Positions 1 to 8,796 are shown, numbered from the stretch's first letter. The stretch is DNA of 9,338 nucleotides from Nitrospirota bacterium (GCA_023248505.1 JAHFEM010000001.1:1-9338), one strand, 5' to 3'. Notes: generated from the sequence alone by a model not told the origin. Program-made: numbers and translations.

Positions 1-307
1 TAAAGCTCTGCATAATCGTGCCGAGTACGTTTTTGGTTCGAACCATCCCGCCATAGAAGAGGGCCAAGCCGGGAGTCATCAACAAAACGAGGGCGGAAGA
101 AGCGAGCATCCACGCCGTATCCCCGGTGTCCACCTTCGGAGGAGCCGCCGCCTCTGGGGCGGGGGCTGGAGCTTGAGCGGCCGCCGGGGGAGGCGGAGGA
201 GCATCCTGAGCAGAGGAGACTGAAAGATTCAATCCGACGAGCGCGATCAAAACCATGAACACCAGAAGGCCTTTCAACGTCCTTTGCTTGTGTCGATTTG
301 TTGCCAT
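1..307 (-). CDS. amt: AmtB-type ammonium transporter, N-terminal part (runs off left edge)
   Basis: Only the first 102 codons are in the window; the rest lies beyond base 1. The product would be an inner-membrane Amt/MEP/Rh channel that moves ammonium into the cytoplasm. Seen: a hydrophobic signal-like segment at residues 12-31, then a low-complexity Pro/Ala/Gln stretch (residues 34-54), then [15 protein letters not shown] and [15 protein letters not shown]. The latter is the classic first-helix signature of AmtB (family knowledge: LFYGG-x-x-R-x-KN-V-L). The ATG at 307 is preceded by AGGAGGA about three bases away, so the start is well supported though the spacing is short. It begins 26 bp after the glnD stop on the same strand, which suggests co-transcription with glnD. 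Its subclass differs from the other Amt in this window (4758-6311), whose equivalent segment reads [14 protein letters not shown]. Substrate assignment is by family only. Confidence 0.93.
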   Translation of the reverse strand, partial: MATNRHKQRTLKGLLVFMVLIALVGLNLSVSSAQDAPPPPPAAAQAPAPAPEAAAPPKVDTGDTAWMLASSALVLLMTPGLALFYGGMVRTKNVLGTIMQSF

Positions 308-333
308 TGTTCCTCCTGTGGTGGGTTGTGAGT

Positions 334-2940
334 TTATTTCCCTTCGGCCAATGAGAAGACCTGTTCGATTTCGTGAGTGAGGCGCTCCTTCACCTTCCGG
401 ATCATCTCCGGATCGGTGATTTTCTCTCCGGTGGGATCTTGCACATAGAAAACGTCGACGATCTGATCGAGCCGGGTGGCGATCTTGGCCGAGTGAACGG
501 AGAGACCGAGGTCGAAGATCGTCTTCGCGATGATGTAGAGAAGCCCGCGCCGGTCGGGGGCAAAGATATCGATGATCGTAAAGCGATGCGAGCTGTCATT
601 ATCAAGCTCGACGCGGACGGCGACGGTCGGGCGGAACTCCTTCTGAAGCCGGAAGCGCTGCCCGCGGGCAAAGAGGTTCTCAATGGTCTCTTTTCCGGTC
701 AGGATACTCCGGATCTCCCGCGAGATTGTGTCGATCCGATCGGGCGGAACCGGCCCGGTGTAGTCGGGATCGATCACCCGGAAGGTGTCGACGACCATGC
801 CGTTCGATTGGGTGAAGACCTGGGCCCCCATAATTTGCAGGCCCTTGGCGGCCAAAACGCCGGTCATCTTTAAGAAGAGACCCGGCGTGATCTGATCATA
901 GGTGCAAAGGGTATATTCGGTCATTCCGAACTCGGACAGGTAGCGGGCCTCGACATGAATCGGATCGATCAGCAGGTGAAAGAGGGCCGATAGATCGGAA
1001 AGGATCTTCTCGAAGGGGGTGACCAACAGATAGCGCGGGATCAGCGCTTGAAAGGTCTCTTCCAGCCAAACCTCCGGATATTTTCCCTTCGCTTCCTGCC
1101 GCAGACGGGCGAGGATAATCTCCACCTTCCGCTCCTCGGGATCGGATTCCTCTCCCGCCAGGATCGAAAGGGCCTCCCCATAGAGCTTGAGCAGGAGCTC
1201 CCCTTTCCAAGTCGTCCAGGTGCCGGGGCCGACGGCTCGAATATCGGCGCAGGTTAAGATGAAGAGTTTTTTAAGGGTCTCCGGCCGGGCGACTTCGCCC
1301 GCGAATTGAAGGAGGACCGGCTCGTTCGAAAAATCCCGGTAGAGCGCCACCTCGGAGAGAATCAGATGACGGCGGACGAGGAAGACGAGGAGCGAGCGCT
1401 CTTCGTCGGTATATCCCAGCTGAACGGCGACCGCCTCGGCGACGGCGGCCCCGACCTCGCTGTGGTCTTCACCGCGTCCTTTTCCCACATCGTGCAGGAG
1501 AAGCGCGAGGTGGAGGAGATCCTTTCGTCGAATGCCCGCATAGATCTTCCCGATCGGGCCCGGCTCGACCGCCAAGTGCTCTCCCTCCTCCACGGCGCGG
1601 AAGCTATGCTCGTCGACCGTAAAAAAATGGGACCGGCTCTCCTGCACGAGCCGGTGGATGCGCGCGAACTCCGGGATGATCCGCCAGAGCAGATGGGTCC
1701 GGTGCATGACGCGAAGGGTCTCGGCGATTCGCCCCGGCTTCGAGATGATCTCGCGGAAGAGGGCCGCCGCTTCGTGGGAGAGCGGCCGTTCCCGCTCCTG
1801 ATCGGAGACCTGATGAAGCACCTCGAGGACGGAGCCGGGAATGCGGGCGGCGTGTTCCTTCGCCAGGAAGAAAATTCGAAGGAGGTTTCCATCGTCCGAG
1901 AAAAACTGATGAAGATTCGTCGCCAGCGGAACAATCTCCCCGGAGGCGATCTGAAAGCCGGGGGCGACCTGACGGGTCTGCAGCGTCCGCCGCCACTTCT
2001 GCCATCGGCTGGCCGGAAAGGCGTCCCGGATGAATCGATCCGAAATCTCAATGACCCATCCGGTCAGGATATAGTACTGCCGCATCAGCTCGCGCCGGTT
2101 CTCGAAGTGGAAGAAAGGGGCCGACTCCTCCTGCAGCTCCATCGTCAAATGATCGGAAGCTTTGCCCGCCTGAAAGTGCAGTTGATTACGGATGCGCCAG
2201 AGGAAGTCGAGCGCCGTCGTCAGGCTGGAATACTCCGCATTGGAGAGGAGCCCCCATTGAAAAAGCTGGGCAAGGGAATTGGTTCGATAACGCGCGAGGG
2301 CGACCCAGCGGAGGTGATGAATATCGCGAAGGCCGCCGGGGCTTTGCTTCAGGTTCGGCTCCAGAAGATACGGGGTGGCGCCGAATTCCCGCCGTCCCGC
2401 CTCTCTCCCCGCGTTCAGCTGGACCAAAAAATCTTTCAGATTTTTTCCGACGACTTTGGAGAAGAAGGCTTCATGAAACTGCTGAAAGAGGCCGCGATCG
2501 CCGGTGAGAAGCCGCGATTCGAGAAGGGAGGTGGCGATAAGGGTATCCTGTTTCGCTGCGGCGACGCACTCTTCCACGCTCCGGACGCTGTGTCCCACTT
2601 TGTACCCGAGGTCCCAGAAAAAGGGGAGCAGCTCCGAGGCGAGTGTTTCGGCCTGCCTGGCGCGGCCCTCGGGGAAGAGGAACATCAGATCGATGTCCGA
2701 CGAGGGCGAGAGCTCCCGGCGGCCATAACCGCAGATCGCGACCATGACCCCCCCCCACTCCTGGACCAGCGTCGGGTTGATCGACTGAAATCCCCTCAGC
2801 AACAGATGATCGGCCAGATCCGAGATGGCTTCGACGACGCGAAGGCCGGCCCCCCCCTGATCATGAAAAGCGCGAATCTCCTTTTGCTTTTCTTCGAAGA
2901 GCGTGCGCAGATCGTTTAGGATATTGGATGGAGGGTTCAT
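334..2940 (-). CDS. glnD: Bifunctional [PII] uridylyltransferase / uridylyl-removing enzyme GlnD
   Basis: 868 aa, close to the usual GlnD length of about 850-950. GlnD is the cytoplasmic glutamine sensor. At low glutamine it transfers UMP from UTP to PII; at high glutamine it removes it. Domains in order: nucleotidyltransferase near residues 40-200, with [18 protein letters not shown] at 71-88 and catalytic Asp82 and Asp84; a helical linker; an HD hydrolase domain with [15 protein letters not shown] from 481 (His483, Asp484) and RRH at 523-525; and two C-terminal ACT domains at about 675-755 and 787-866, the glutamine-binding part. All catalytic motifs appear intact. The reading frame is open to 3069, but the ATG at 2940 is chosen. 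It has an AGGGGA ribosome site just upstream, and longer versions would run into the antiporter gene. The gene lies 52 bp after the antiporter and 26 bp before the AmtB-type gene. Tyr51 of the PII protein encoded at 4409-4747 is its likely substrate. Confidence 0.97.
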   Translation of the reverse strand: MNPPSNILNDLRTLFEEKQKEIRAFHDQGGAGLRVVEAISDLADHLLLRGFQSINPTLVQEWGGVMVAICGYGRRELSPSSDIDLMFLFPEGRARQAETLASELLPFFWDLGYKVGHSVRSVEECVAAAKQDTLIATSLLESRLLTGDRGLFQQFHEAFFSKVVGKNLKDFLVQLNAGREAGRREFGATPYLLEPNLKQSPGGLRDIHHLRWVALARYRTNSLAQLFQWGLLSNAEYSSLTTALDFLWRIRNQLHFQAGKASDHLTMELQEESAPFFHFENRRELMRQYYILTGWVIEISDRFIRDAFPASRWQKWRRTLQTRQVAPGFQIASGEIVPLATNLHQFFSDDGNLLRIFFLAKEHAARIPGSVLEVLHQVSDQERERPLSHEAAALFREIISKPGRIAETLRVMHRTHLLWRIIPEFARIHRLVQESRSHFFTVDEHSFRAVEEGEHLAVEPGPIGKIYAGIRRKDLLHLALLLHDVGKGRGEDHSEVGAAVAEAVAVQLGYTDEERSLLVFLVRRHLILSEVALYRDFSNEPVLLQFAGEVARPETLKKLFILTCADIRAVGPGTWTTWKGELLLKLYGEALSILAGEESDPEERKVEIILARLRQEAKGKYPEVWLEETFQALIPRYLLVTPFEKILSDLSALFHLLIDPIHVEARYLSEFGMTEYTLCTYDQITPGLFLKMTGVLAAKGLQIMGAQVFTQSNGMVVDTFRVIDPDYTGPVPPDRIDTISREIRSILTGKETIENLFARGQRFRLQKEFRPTVAVRVELDNDSSHRFTIIDIFAPDRRGLLYIIAKTIFDLGLSVHSAKIATRLDQIVDVFYVQDPTGEKITDPEMIRKVKERLTHEIEQVFSLAEGK

Positions 2941-2992
2941 TATTCCCCTGTTACGCGTGAATCGATATTGTTGATCTGCACCGGATTGTTCC

Positions 2993-4324
2993 TTATGGTG
3001 CGCCCCGGAAGAAAAGGATCCAGATGCAGAGATAAAGGGGAAACAAGATCGGGATTGCGTAGCGGACAATATATCCCATGAAGCTCGGCGGCTTCATCCC
3101 GGCTTGCTCGGCGACCGATTTTACCATGAAATTGGGCCCGTTGCCTATATAAGTATTGGCGCCGAAAAAAACCGATCCCACCGAGATTGCCTGAATAAAG
3201 AGGCCGCTGGAAGCGAGAATCGAATCAATTGAGTGGGCCGGATCGCGGCCGAGGATGACCGTGTAAAAATTCAAATAGGTCGGCGCGTTGTCGAGGACGG
3301 ATGAGAGGAAGCCGCTTCCCCAGAAAAAATCGCCCGGGTGAGAGAGGCTTAATTCGTGAGCATGGGCCGAGAGCCACTGGAGGGCCGGCGTCATTGTGAT
3401 GAAGATGGCGAAGAAGAGGATCGCCACCTCCCGGATCGGGGCGAAATCAAATTGATTTCCTTCATAAGCCTTCCGGGAGGCGGTGAGGTAGGAGACGACC
3501 GCCGCCGCAAGGATCATTGCCTCCCGAAAGGGACTCCTGAGGAAAATCGCTCCGATGATGATTCCCAGGAGAGCGAATTGGTGGAGTCCGACCATCTTGA
3601 TCTGCAGACCGCGTTGCGCCCCCTGCGCACTCCCGGCGGGGCGGCCGTTGCGGAGCGCCGCGCGCGAGTCGATCAGGAAGAAGAGGGTCAAGAGGAATCC
3701 GAGTGCGAGAAGCCAGATCGGCCAGACCGCCCGGAACACCCAGAAAAAGGGAACCCCCTTGAGATATCCGAGAAAAAGAGGAGGATCGCCGATGGGGGTG
3801 AGCAGTCCGCCGATGTTGCTGACGATGAAAATAAAAAAGACCAAATGATAACCGCGGAGGCGTTCCCGGTTGATCGAGAGATAGGGGCGGATCAGGAGCA
3901 TCGAGGCGCCGGTCGTGCCGAGGAGATTTGAAAGAATCGCCCCGCAGAAGAGGAGCGCCGTGTTCAGCATCGGCGTGGCCGGCCGGTTGATTTGAATCCA
4001 AACACCGCTGCTGACAATGAAGAGGGAGCCGATCAACATTATAAACGAAGCATAATCGGTTGCGGCCTCCAGGAGCGCATGAGGACCTCCCGGTTTCCCT
4101 AGATAGAGGGCGATCACGATGGCCGACAAGCCGAAGCAGACGAGGGGATAATTCCGTCCCCACCACCCCGGCCCCACCGTGGGGCCGAGCGCGATCGCCC
4201 CCAACAAGAGGACGAAAGGGACCGCCATCCAAAGGGGAGATCCGGCGGTCGATTCCGCGCCGGCCGCCAGAGCCGTCTGCGGGAGAAACATCATGAATGT
4301 TATCACTGATAAAGGTAAAGTCAT
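2993..4324 (-). CDS. NhaD/CitT-like sodium:proton antiporter (ArsB/NhaD permease superfamily)
   Basis: 443 aa, an inner-membrane ion transporter. It begins with a signal-like or first helix (residues 5-21), followed by about ten further hydrophobic segments. Motifs resembling proteins commonly annotated as sodium:proton antiporters in this superfamily are NIGGLLTPIGDPP (170-182), LDNAPTYLNF (344-353) and GANTYIGNGPNFMVK (388-402). The two Asn/Gly/Pro-rich motifs have the character of the inverted-repeat hairpin loops that bind ions in the superfamily. A polar, basic loop at about 220-245 splits the two halves. The start at 4324 has GAGGAAACGAGG directly before the ATG; starts at Met11 or Met12 are possible but would shorten the first helix. 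It lies 84 bp after the PII gene and 52 bp before glnD on the same strand. Linkage to nitrogen genes could mean that ammonium uptake is coupled to sodium or pH homeostasis, but that is inference. The substrate could instead be an organic acid. Confidence 0.8.
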   Translation of the reverse strand: MTLPLSVITFMMFLPQTALAAGAESTAGSPLWMAVPFVLLLGAIALGPTVGPGWWGRNYPLVCFGLSAIVIALYLGKPGGPHALLEAATDYASFIMLIGSLFIVSSGVWIQINRPATPMLNTALLFCGAILSNLLGTTGASMLLIRPYLSINRERLRGYHLVFFIFIVSNIGGLLTPIGDPPLFLGYLKGVPFFWVFRAVWPIWLLALGFLLTLFFLIDSRAALRNGRPAGSAQGAQRGLQIKMVGLHQFALLGIIIGAIFLRSPFREAMILAAAVVSYLTASRKAYEGNQFDFAPIREVAILFFAIFITMTPALQWLSAHAHELSLSHPGDFFWGSGFLSSVLDNAPTYLNFYTVILGRDPAHSIDSILASSGLFIQAISVGSVFFGANTYIGNGPNFMVKSVAEQAGMKPPSFMGYIVRYAIPILFPLYLCIWILFFRGAP

Positions 4325-4355
4325 CCTCGTTTCCTCAGGTGTTCTTTAAACGGAC

Positions 4356-4384
4356 GTAGGGGTTCAGCCATGCTGAACCCCTAC
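4356..4384. repeat. Perfect 13-bp inverted repeat between PII and antiporter genes
   Basis: GTAGGGGTTCAGC and its exact complement GCTGAACCCCTAC are separated by three bases. No T-run follows on either strand within about 8 bases, so it is not a standard intrinsic terminator. It sits in the 84-bp gap that separates the porin-amt-PII genes from antiporter-glnD-amt. The form, a G-rich flank beginning GTAGGGG with a symmetric stem, is like dispersed REP-type intergenic palindromes. As an RNA hairpin it could mark an mRNA processing point or protect the 3' end of the PII message. Repeat-family membership cannot be tested from one copy. Confidence 0.8.
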
Positions 4385-4408
4385 TGGAGAATAGAAAACT
4401 TCGACGGT

Positions 4409-6311
<1,903 letters not shown>

Positions 6312-6339
6312 TTTCTCCTCCCTCTTGTTGCAGATTAAT

Positions 6340-7425
6340 TTAGAAACTGTAGACCACTCCGAGGACGGCGCGGGTCTGTGTGTCGGTAACCGCCCCTCCC
6401 TCATCTTCGAAGATATCCTTATCGGCCTTGTCGTGGCGGACTTCCGCCCTAACGAGAAGGCTATTGGACACTTTGACCTCTCCGGTCAATGTGACCTCTT
6501 GGACACTATTATCGACGGTTCCGAACATCACGCCGTCGTCGTCCGTTACACTCTCGACTCGGACGGCAAGCGCATAGGGATCGAATCCCAATCGGGCGTA
6601 GGCTGCAATCCCGGACCATTTCATGCTGTCGCCTCCCCCGATCGGGTCTTGTGTGCCATAATCATAATTGGCTGCGAAGGAGAGGGTGTCGCTCGCGTTG
6701 AAAATGGCGATCGCATCATAGACCTGTCGATCATCAAAACCGACTGCGGTCGATCGTTCTGGACCGACCCAGTTCAGAAGCAGCGTGACCGGCTTGATCG
6801 GAACGATCCCGATCTGGGCTCCGAGCGTTTTGCCGTTGTTGTTTTCGACCACATTGTTCCAGCCGTTGAGAACGTAACCATTGATGAAGAGCATGTCGGA
6901 GATGGCGTAATTCGCCCGGAGGCCGGCATGATAGTAGGGAATGGCGCAGCAGAAGAGGAGTCCCCGCGTACAATTCCAGTTGTCCTTCGACTCGATCACC
7001 TCAAATCCCATGTGGGTAACGAATTTTCCCATATCCAGGGTCAGACCGATCGGCGTGGCCCAGGTCACATAAGCTTGCTGGATGTTCTTATACGGCTCCT
7101 CGGTCGCGCCGCCCGGGCAGGAGACGACGCCGCAATGGACGAAGTCGGTGGTCGTTCCGAAATCAAGGTCGATCCTAAATCCGACCGGGTCGGCCGCCTT
7201 CGAGAAGACGATTTCAGCCATGCTGATGCTGAAGGCATTATGGTAGAAATCGAAGTTGCTCACCCCGTTGAGATTGGAGTCGGGTCGATTAAAATTGAAG
7301 CTATAATACGTATCGACAAATCCGCTGATTTGAAGCGGCGATTTCGCCGGTTCCTCCGCAAACAATTTTCCCGTGGTCATGACCAAGAACAGAATGGCAA
7401 AACCCCACCCCAGTGTTTTTTTCAT
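6340..7425 (-). CDS. Outer-membrane beta-barrel porin, BBP2/OmpL-like
   Basis: 361 aa. A signal peptide ([20 protein letters not shown], then LFA with cleavage near residue 23) sends it across the inner membrane. The mature part is rich in alternating hydrophobic/polar strands and ends in YSF, the C-terminal phenylalanine recognised by the outer-membrane assembly machinery. Family-like landmarks: [16 protein letters not shown] (33-48), [19 protein letters not shown] (117-135), then the conserved region [16 protein letters not shown] (140-155) and [11 protein letters not shown] (163-173). These fit the putative beta-barrel porin-2 (OmpL-like) family. Odd: five cysteines (98, 103, 152, 159, 160), uncommon for a barrel. 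The ATG at 7425 follows AGGAGGAAGAAGCAGAG. It is the first gene of the porin-amt-PII unit, so a role in ammonium or small nitrogen-compound passage is plausible, but this rests on position only. Confidence 0.88.
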   Translation of the reverse strand: MKKTLGWGFAILFLVMTTGKLFAEEPAKSPLQISGFVDTYYSFNFNRPDSNLNGVSNFDFYHNAFSISMAEIVFSKAADPVGFRIDLDFGTTTDFVHCGVVSCPGGATEEPYKNIQQAYVTWATPIGLTLDMGKFVTHMGFEVIESKDNWNCTRGLLFCCAIPYYHAGLRANYAISDMLFINGYVLNGWNNVVENNNGKTLGAQIGIVPIKPVTLLLNWVGPERSTAVGFDDRQVYDAIAIFNASDTLSFAANYDYGTQDPIGGGDSMKWSGIAAYARLGFDPYALAVRVESVTDDDGVMFGTVDNSVQEVTLTGEVKVSNSLLVRAEVRHDKADKDIFEDEGGAVTDTQTRAVLGVVYSF

Positions 7426-7461
7426 CTCTGCTTCTTCCTCCTTTAATAAGTTGAGAGTTGA

Positions 7462-7502
7462 ATAAAAAAAGCGCCGCAGGATTAATAAACATCCGGCGGC
7501 GC
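7462..7502 (-). terminator. Intrinsic terminator B in the porin operon leader (promoter-distal)
   Basis: On the minus strand, GCGCCGC-C-GGAT pairs across a loop of about eight bases with ATCC-T-GCGGCGC. The stem has 7 plus 4 pairs with one internal mismatch and is followed directly by seven Ts and then ATT. It lies 37 bp before the porin start codon, so it must be bypassed for the operon to be expressed. It closely resembles terminator A at 7574-7613 in both stem and flanks. Confidence 0.9.
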
Positions 7503-7536
7503 CCTTGCCTGCCTAATTGATTACGTCAGCGTAGTC
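7498..7536 (-). promoter_or_regulatory. Candidate antiterminator element B (two small hairpins before terminator B)
   Basis: On the minus strand, the first hairpin (7519-7536) has stem arms GACTAC and GTAATC enclosing GCTGAC. The second (7498-7509) is GGC-AAGGGC-GCC, and its GCC arm lies inside the 5' half of terminator B, so the two folds exclude each other. ANTAR proteins recognise two hairpins with six-base loops carrying A at position 1 and G at position 4, the second overlapping a terminator. Here the second loop fits (A1, G4), while the first has G at both positions. The second stem has only three solid pairs, so this copy is the weaker match. Confidence 0.4.
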
Positions 7537-7573
7537 GATCCGTAGCTTAAAACCTGGGCCTGAACAGACCCAA

Positions 7574-7613
7574 TAAAAAAGGCGCCGCAGGATGAAGAAC
7601 ATCCGGCGGCACC
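7574..7613 (-). terminator. Intrinsic terminator A in the porin operon leader (promoter-proximal)
   Basis: On the minus strand, GGTGCCGC-C-GGAT pairs across a 7-base loop with ATCC-T-GCGGCGCC. The stem has 8 plus 4 pairs, including one G-U wobble that exists only in minus-strand RNA. It is followed directly by TTTTTTATT. It lies about 45 nt downstream of the predicted sigma-54 start. It could also stop read-through from the upstream regulator gene, whose stop is about 195 bp away. Confidence 0.92.
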
Positions 7614-7649
7614 TTTGCCAGCCTTTAAACGATTACATCGATGTAGTCG
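7607..7649 (-). promoter_or_regulatory. Candidate ANTAR-type antiterminator element A (two hexaloop hairpins)
   Basis: On the minus strand, the first hairpin (7630-7649) is CGACTAC-ATCGAT-GTAATCG with one C-A mismatch; its loop has A1 and G4. The second (7607-7620) is TGGC-AAAGGT-GCCG with a U-G outer pair; its loop also has A1 and G4. The GCCG arm of the second lies within the 5' side of terminator A, so forming it would prevent the terminator. This is the architecture known for ANTAR antiterminator targets such as nas, eut and ami leaders. Whether an ANTAR protein binds here is inference; none is encoded in the window. Confidence 0.55.
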
Positions 7650-7666
7650 GTATGGCGGAGTATAAA

Positions 7667-7682
7667 AGCAATCAGTATGCCA
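7667..7682 (-). promoter_or_regulatory. Sigma-54 (-24/-12) promoter of porin-amt-PII operon
   Basis: The minus strand reads TGGCATACTGATTGCT. This matches the sigma-54 consensus TGGCAyr-N4-TTGCw at every conserved position, with GG (7681-7680) and GC (7669-7668) separated by exactly 10 bases. The predicted start is near 7656, giving a leader of about 230 nt that begins just before the first small hairpin. It lies 125-140 bp downstream of the stop codon of a sigma-54 activator gene and is preceded by the AT-rich palindrome AAATTTAAATTT (7682-7693). Confidence 0.88.
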
Positions 7683-7766
7683 AATTTAAATTTATGGAAT
7701 AGTCCAGAAAAATCTGTATTTTATAGAAATCGATGAGAATCTGCCAAAAGTAAATCTGGTGTGAAT

Positions 7767-7793
7767 CATGACGGTTATGTCATGTTTAAGACA
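7767..7793. promoter_or_regulatory. Upstream activator site: TGT-N10-ACA overlapping CATGAC-N6-GTCATG
   Basis: TGT (7778-7780) and ACA (7791-7793) are separated by exactly ten bases, the consensus NifA upstream activating sequence. It overlaps a perfect palindrome with arms CATGAC (7767-7772) and GTCATG (7779-7784). Both lie about 110-135 bp upstream of the predicted sigma-54 start, the normal range for activator binding. Which of the two is the real operator cannot be decided from the sequence. The absence of a T-run argues against a terminator for the upstream gene. Confidence 0.62.
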
Positions 7794-7806
7794 AAATTGT
7801 CGATTT

Positions 7807-8796
7807 TTATATCGGATCCTCCGGGAAGAGTTTGTATTTTTTAATTTTATAAGCGACCTGCCGGGGGGTCATTCCCAGTAATCGGGCCGCCTTGGCCTGG
7901 ACCCATCCCGCCCGGTCGAGCGCTTTTTTAAGCGCCTCTTGCTCCATCCCCTGCATCTTTTCAGTAAAGGAGCCCCGTTTGTCGGTGGAGACGGGAGGGG
8001 TCACCGTTTTGATGTCGTTGAAGTAGTTTTGAATGGCCGGCGGGATGGTTTTGAATGTCACCTTCTCATCTTCCGCCAACACCACCAGCCGCTCGATGCA
8101 GTTCTCCAGCTCCCGGACATTTCCCGGCCAGTCATAATGGGTCAAGAGCGCGATAACCTCATTGGAGAGGTGGACCTTTTTATCATTTTGGTTGTTGAAC
8201 TTTTCGAGAAAGTGTTCGATCAGCAAGGGGATATCTTCCCGCCGCCCCCGGAGCGGCGGGAGATGGATCGGAACCACATTCAGCCGGTAGTAGAGATCTT
8301 GCCGGAAGGTTCCCTCCAGAATTGCATTCTCAAGCTGACGATGGGTGGCGGCGATGGTCCGAACATCCACCGAGAGTGTTTCGACCCCTCCGACCCGTTC
8401 AAATTCCATCTCTTGCAACACCCGCAGCAATTTGACCTGGACCGGAAGAGGAAGATCGCCGATTTCATCCAGGAAAATCGTCCCGCCGTCGGCCAACTCG
8501 AATCGCCCCTTTCTCATTTGAATTGCGCCGGTGAAGGCTCCCCGCTCGTGTCCGAATAGCTCGCTCTCGAGCAGGGTTTCCGAAAGGGCGGCGCAATTCA
8601 CCTTGATAAAGGGTTTGTGGGCGCGAGGGCTGTTCTCATGAATCAGCTTCGCGATCAGTTCCTTGCCGGTTCCGCTCTCCCCGCGAAGGAGGACAGTCGC
8701 CTTGCTGTGGCTGACCCGGATGACCTCTTTATAAATATCTTTCATGACGGGGCTGCGGCCGATCAGTGCGCTGGAAAGCCGAGACTCCGTGGCCAT
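7807..8796 (-). CDS. NifA-like sigma-54-dependent activator without sensory domain
   Basis: 329 aa. It is a bacterial enhancer-binding protein: it binds upstream of a promoter and uses ATP hydrolysis to open sigma-54 RNA polymerase complexes. Seen: Walker A GESGTGKE (39-46), sigma-54-contacting GAFTGA (86-91), Walker B GGTIFLDEIGDL (104-115), arginine region FRQDLYYRLNV (164-174), sensor II WPGNVRELEN (223-232), and a C-terminal Fis-type helix-turn-helix GWVQAKAARLLGMTPRQVAY (297-316). That last motif is very close to the one in NifA. There is no GAF, PAS or receiver domain; the AAA+ part starts at about residue 11. The ATG at 8796 is chosen because GGGAGGAGGAG lies just before it. The frame stays open to 9168, but that part contains a promoter and a terminator and resembles no known domain. 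The likely target is the sigma-54 promoter just downstream of this gene. With no built-in sensor, its activity may be set by its amount or by a partner protein. Confidence 0.93.
   Translation of the reverse strand: MATESRLSSALIGRSPVMKDIYKEVIRVSHSKATVLLRGESGTGKELIAKLIHENSPRAHKPFIKVNCAALSETLLESELFGHERGAFTGAIQMRKGRFELADGGTIFLDEIGDLPLPVQVKLLRVLQEMEFERVGGVETLSVDVRTIAATHRQLENAILEGTFRQDLYYRLNVVPIHLPPLRGRREDIPLLIEHFLEKFNNQNDKKVHLSNEVIALLTHYDWPGNVRELENCIERLVVLAEDEKVTFKTIPPAIQNYFNDIKTVTPPVSTDKRGSFTEKMQGMEQEALKKALDRAGWVQAKAARLLGMTPRQVAYKIKKYKLFPEDPI

Larger units (their letters stand above)
7462..7649 (-). repeat. Tandem 112-nt regulatory units in the operon leader
   Basis: Two diverged copies (7574-7649 and 7462-7536) share the same order: hairpin with arms GACTAC/GTAATC, then GGCnGGCAArGGyGCCGCCGG, then a GC-rich terminator and a T-run. 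The first-hairpin positions differ by 112 bases and the terminators by 111. Stems are conserved while loops and linkers have drifted, which suggests duplication followed by selection on RNA structure. Confidence 0.88.
7426..7806. other. 381-bp intergenic control region of the porin-amt-PII operon
   Basis: No credible gene is present. From right to left it holds a NifA-type TGT-N10-ACA site overlapping a palindrome, an AT-rich stretch (about 7683-7766) suited to DNA bending, a sigma-54 promoter, and two tandem hairpin/terminator units of about 112 nt. A small inverted repeat GACAA-AA-TTGTC at 7790-7801 lies close after the stop of the upstream regulator gene and has no T-run typical of a terminator. 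The last 36 bases before the porin gene contain the ribosome site. Confidence 0.85.

Noticed and set aside
1306..2919. 537-codon plus-strand open frame opposite glnD
   Set aside because: It is antisense to a complete, motif-rich gene. Its translation is charged and low in hydrophobic order, typical of a shadow frame in GC-rich DNA.
2941..3069. Longer glnD beginning at 3069
   Set aside because: It would overlap the end of the antiporter gene, and GlnD proteins do not have such a leader. The ATG at 2940 has its own ribosome site.
6312..6404. Longer amt beginning at 6404
   Set aside because: It would overlap the porin C-terminus. The signal peptide starts at the 6311 ATG, which has a strong ribosome site.
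7462..7649. Glutamine riboswitch (glnA or downstream-peptide class) or guanidine riboswitch in the leader
   Set aside because: The junction and loop signatures of those classes were not seen. The repeats are simple hairpins with terminators, which fit an antitermination element better.
7462..7649. CRISPR-like repeats
   Set aside because: Only two imperfect copies, with no spacers of regular length and no cas genes. The repeated part is a hairpin-terminator unit.
7705..7716. Small inverted repeat CAGA-AAAA-TCTG
   Set aside because: Four-base arms in AT-rich DNA are expected by chance.
7767..7784. Terminator for the NifA-like regulator gene
   Set aside because: The stem is short with a 6-base loop and no T-run follows on the minus strand; an operator role is more likely.
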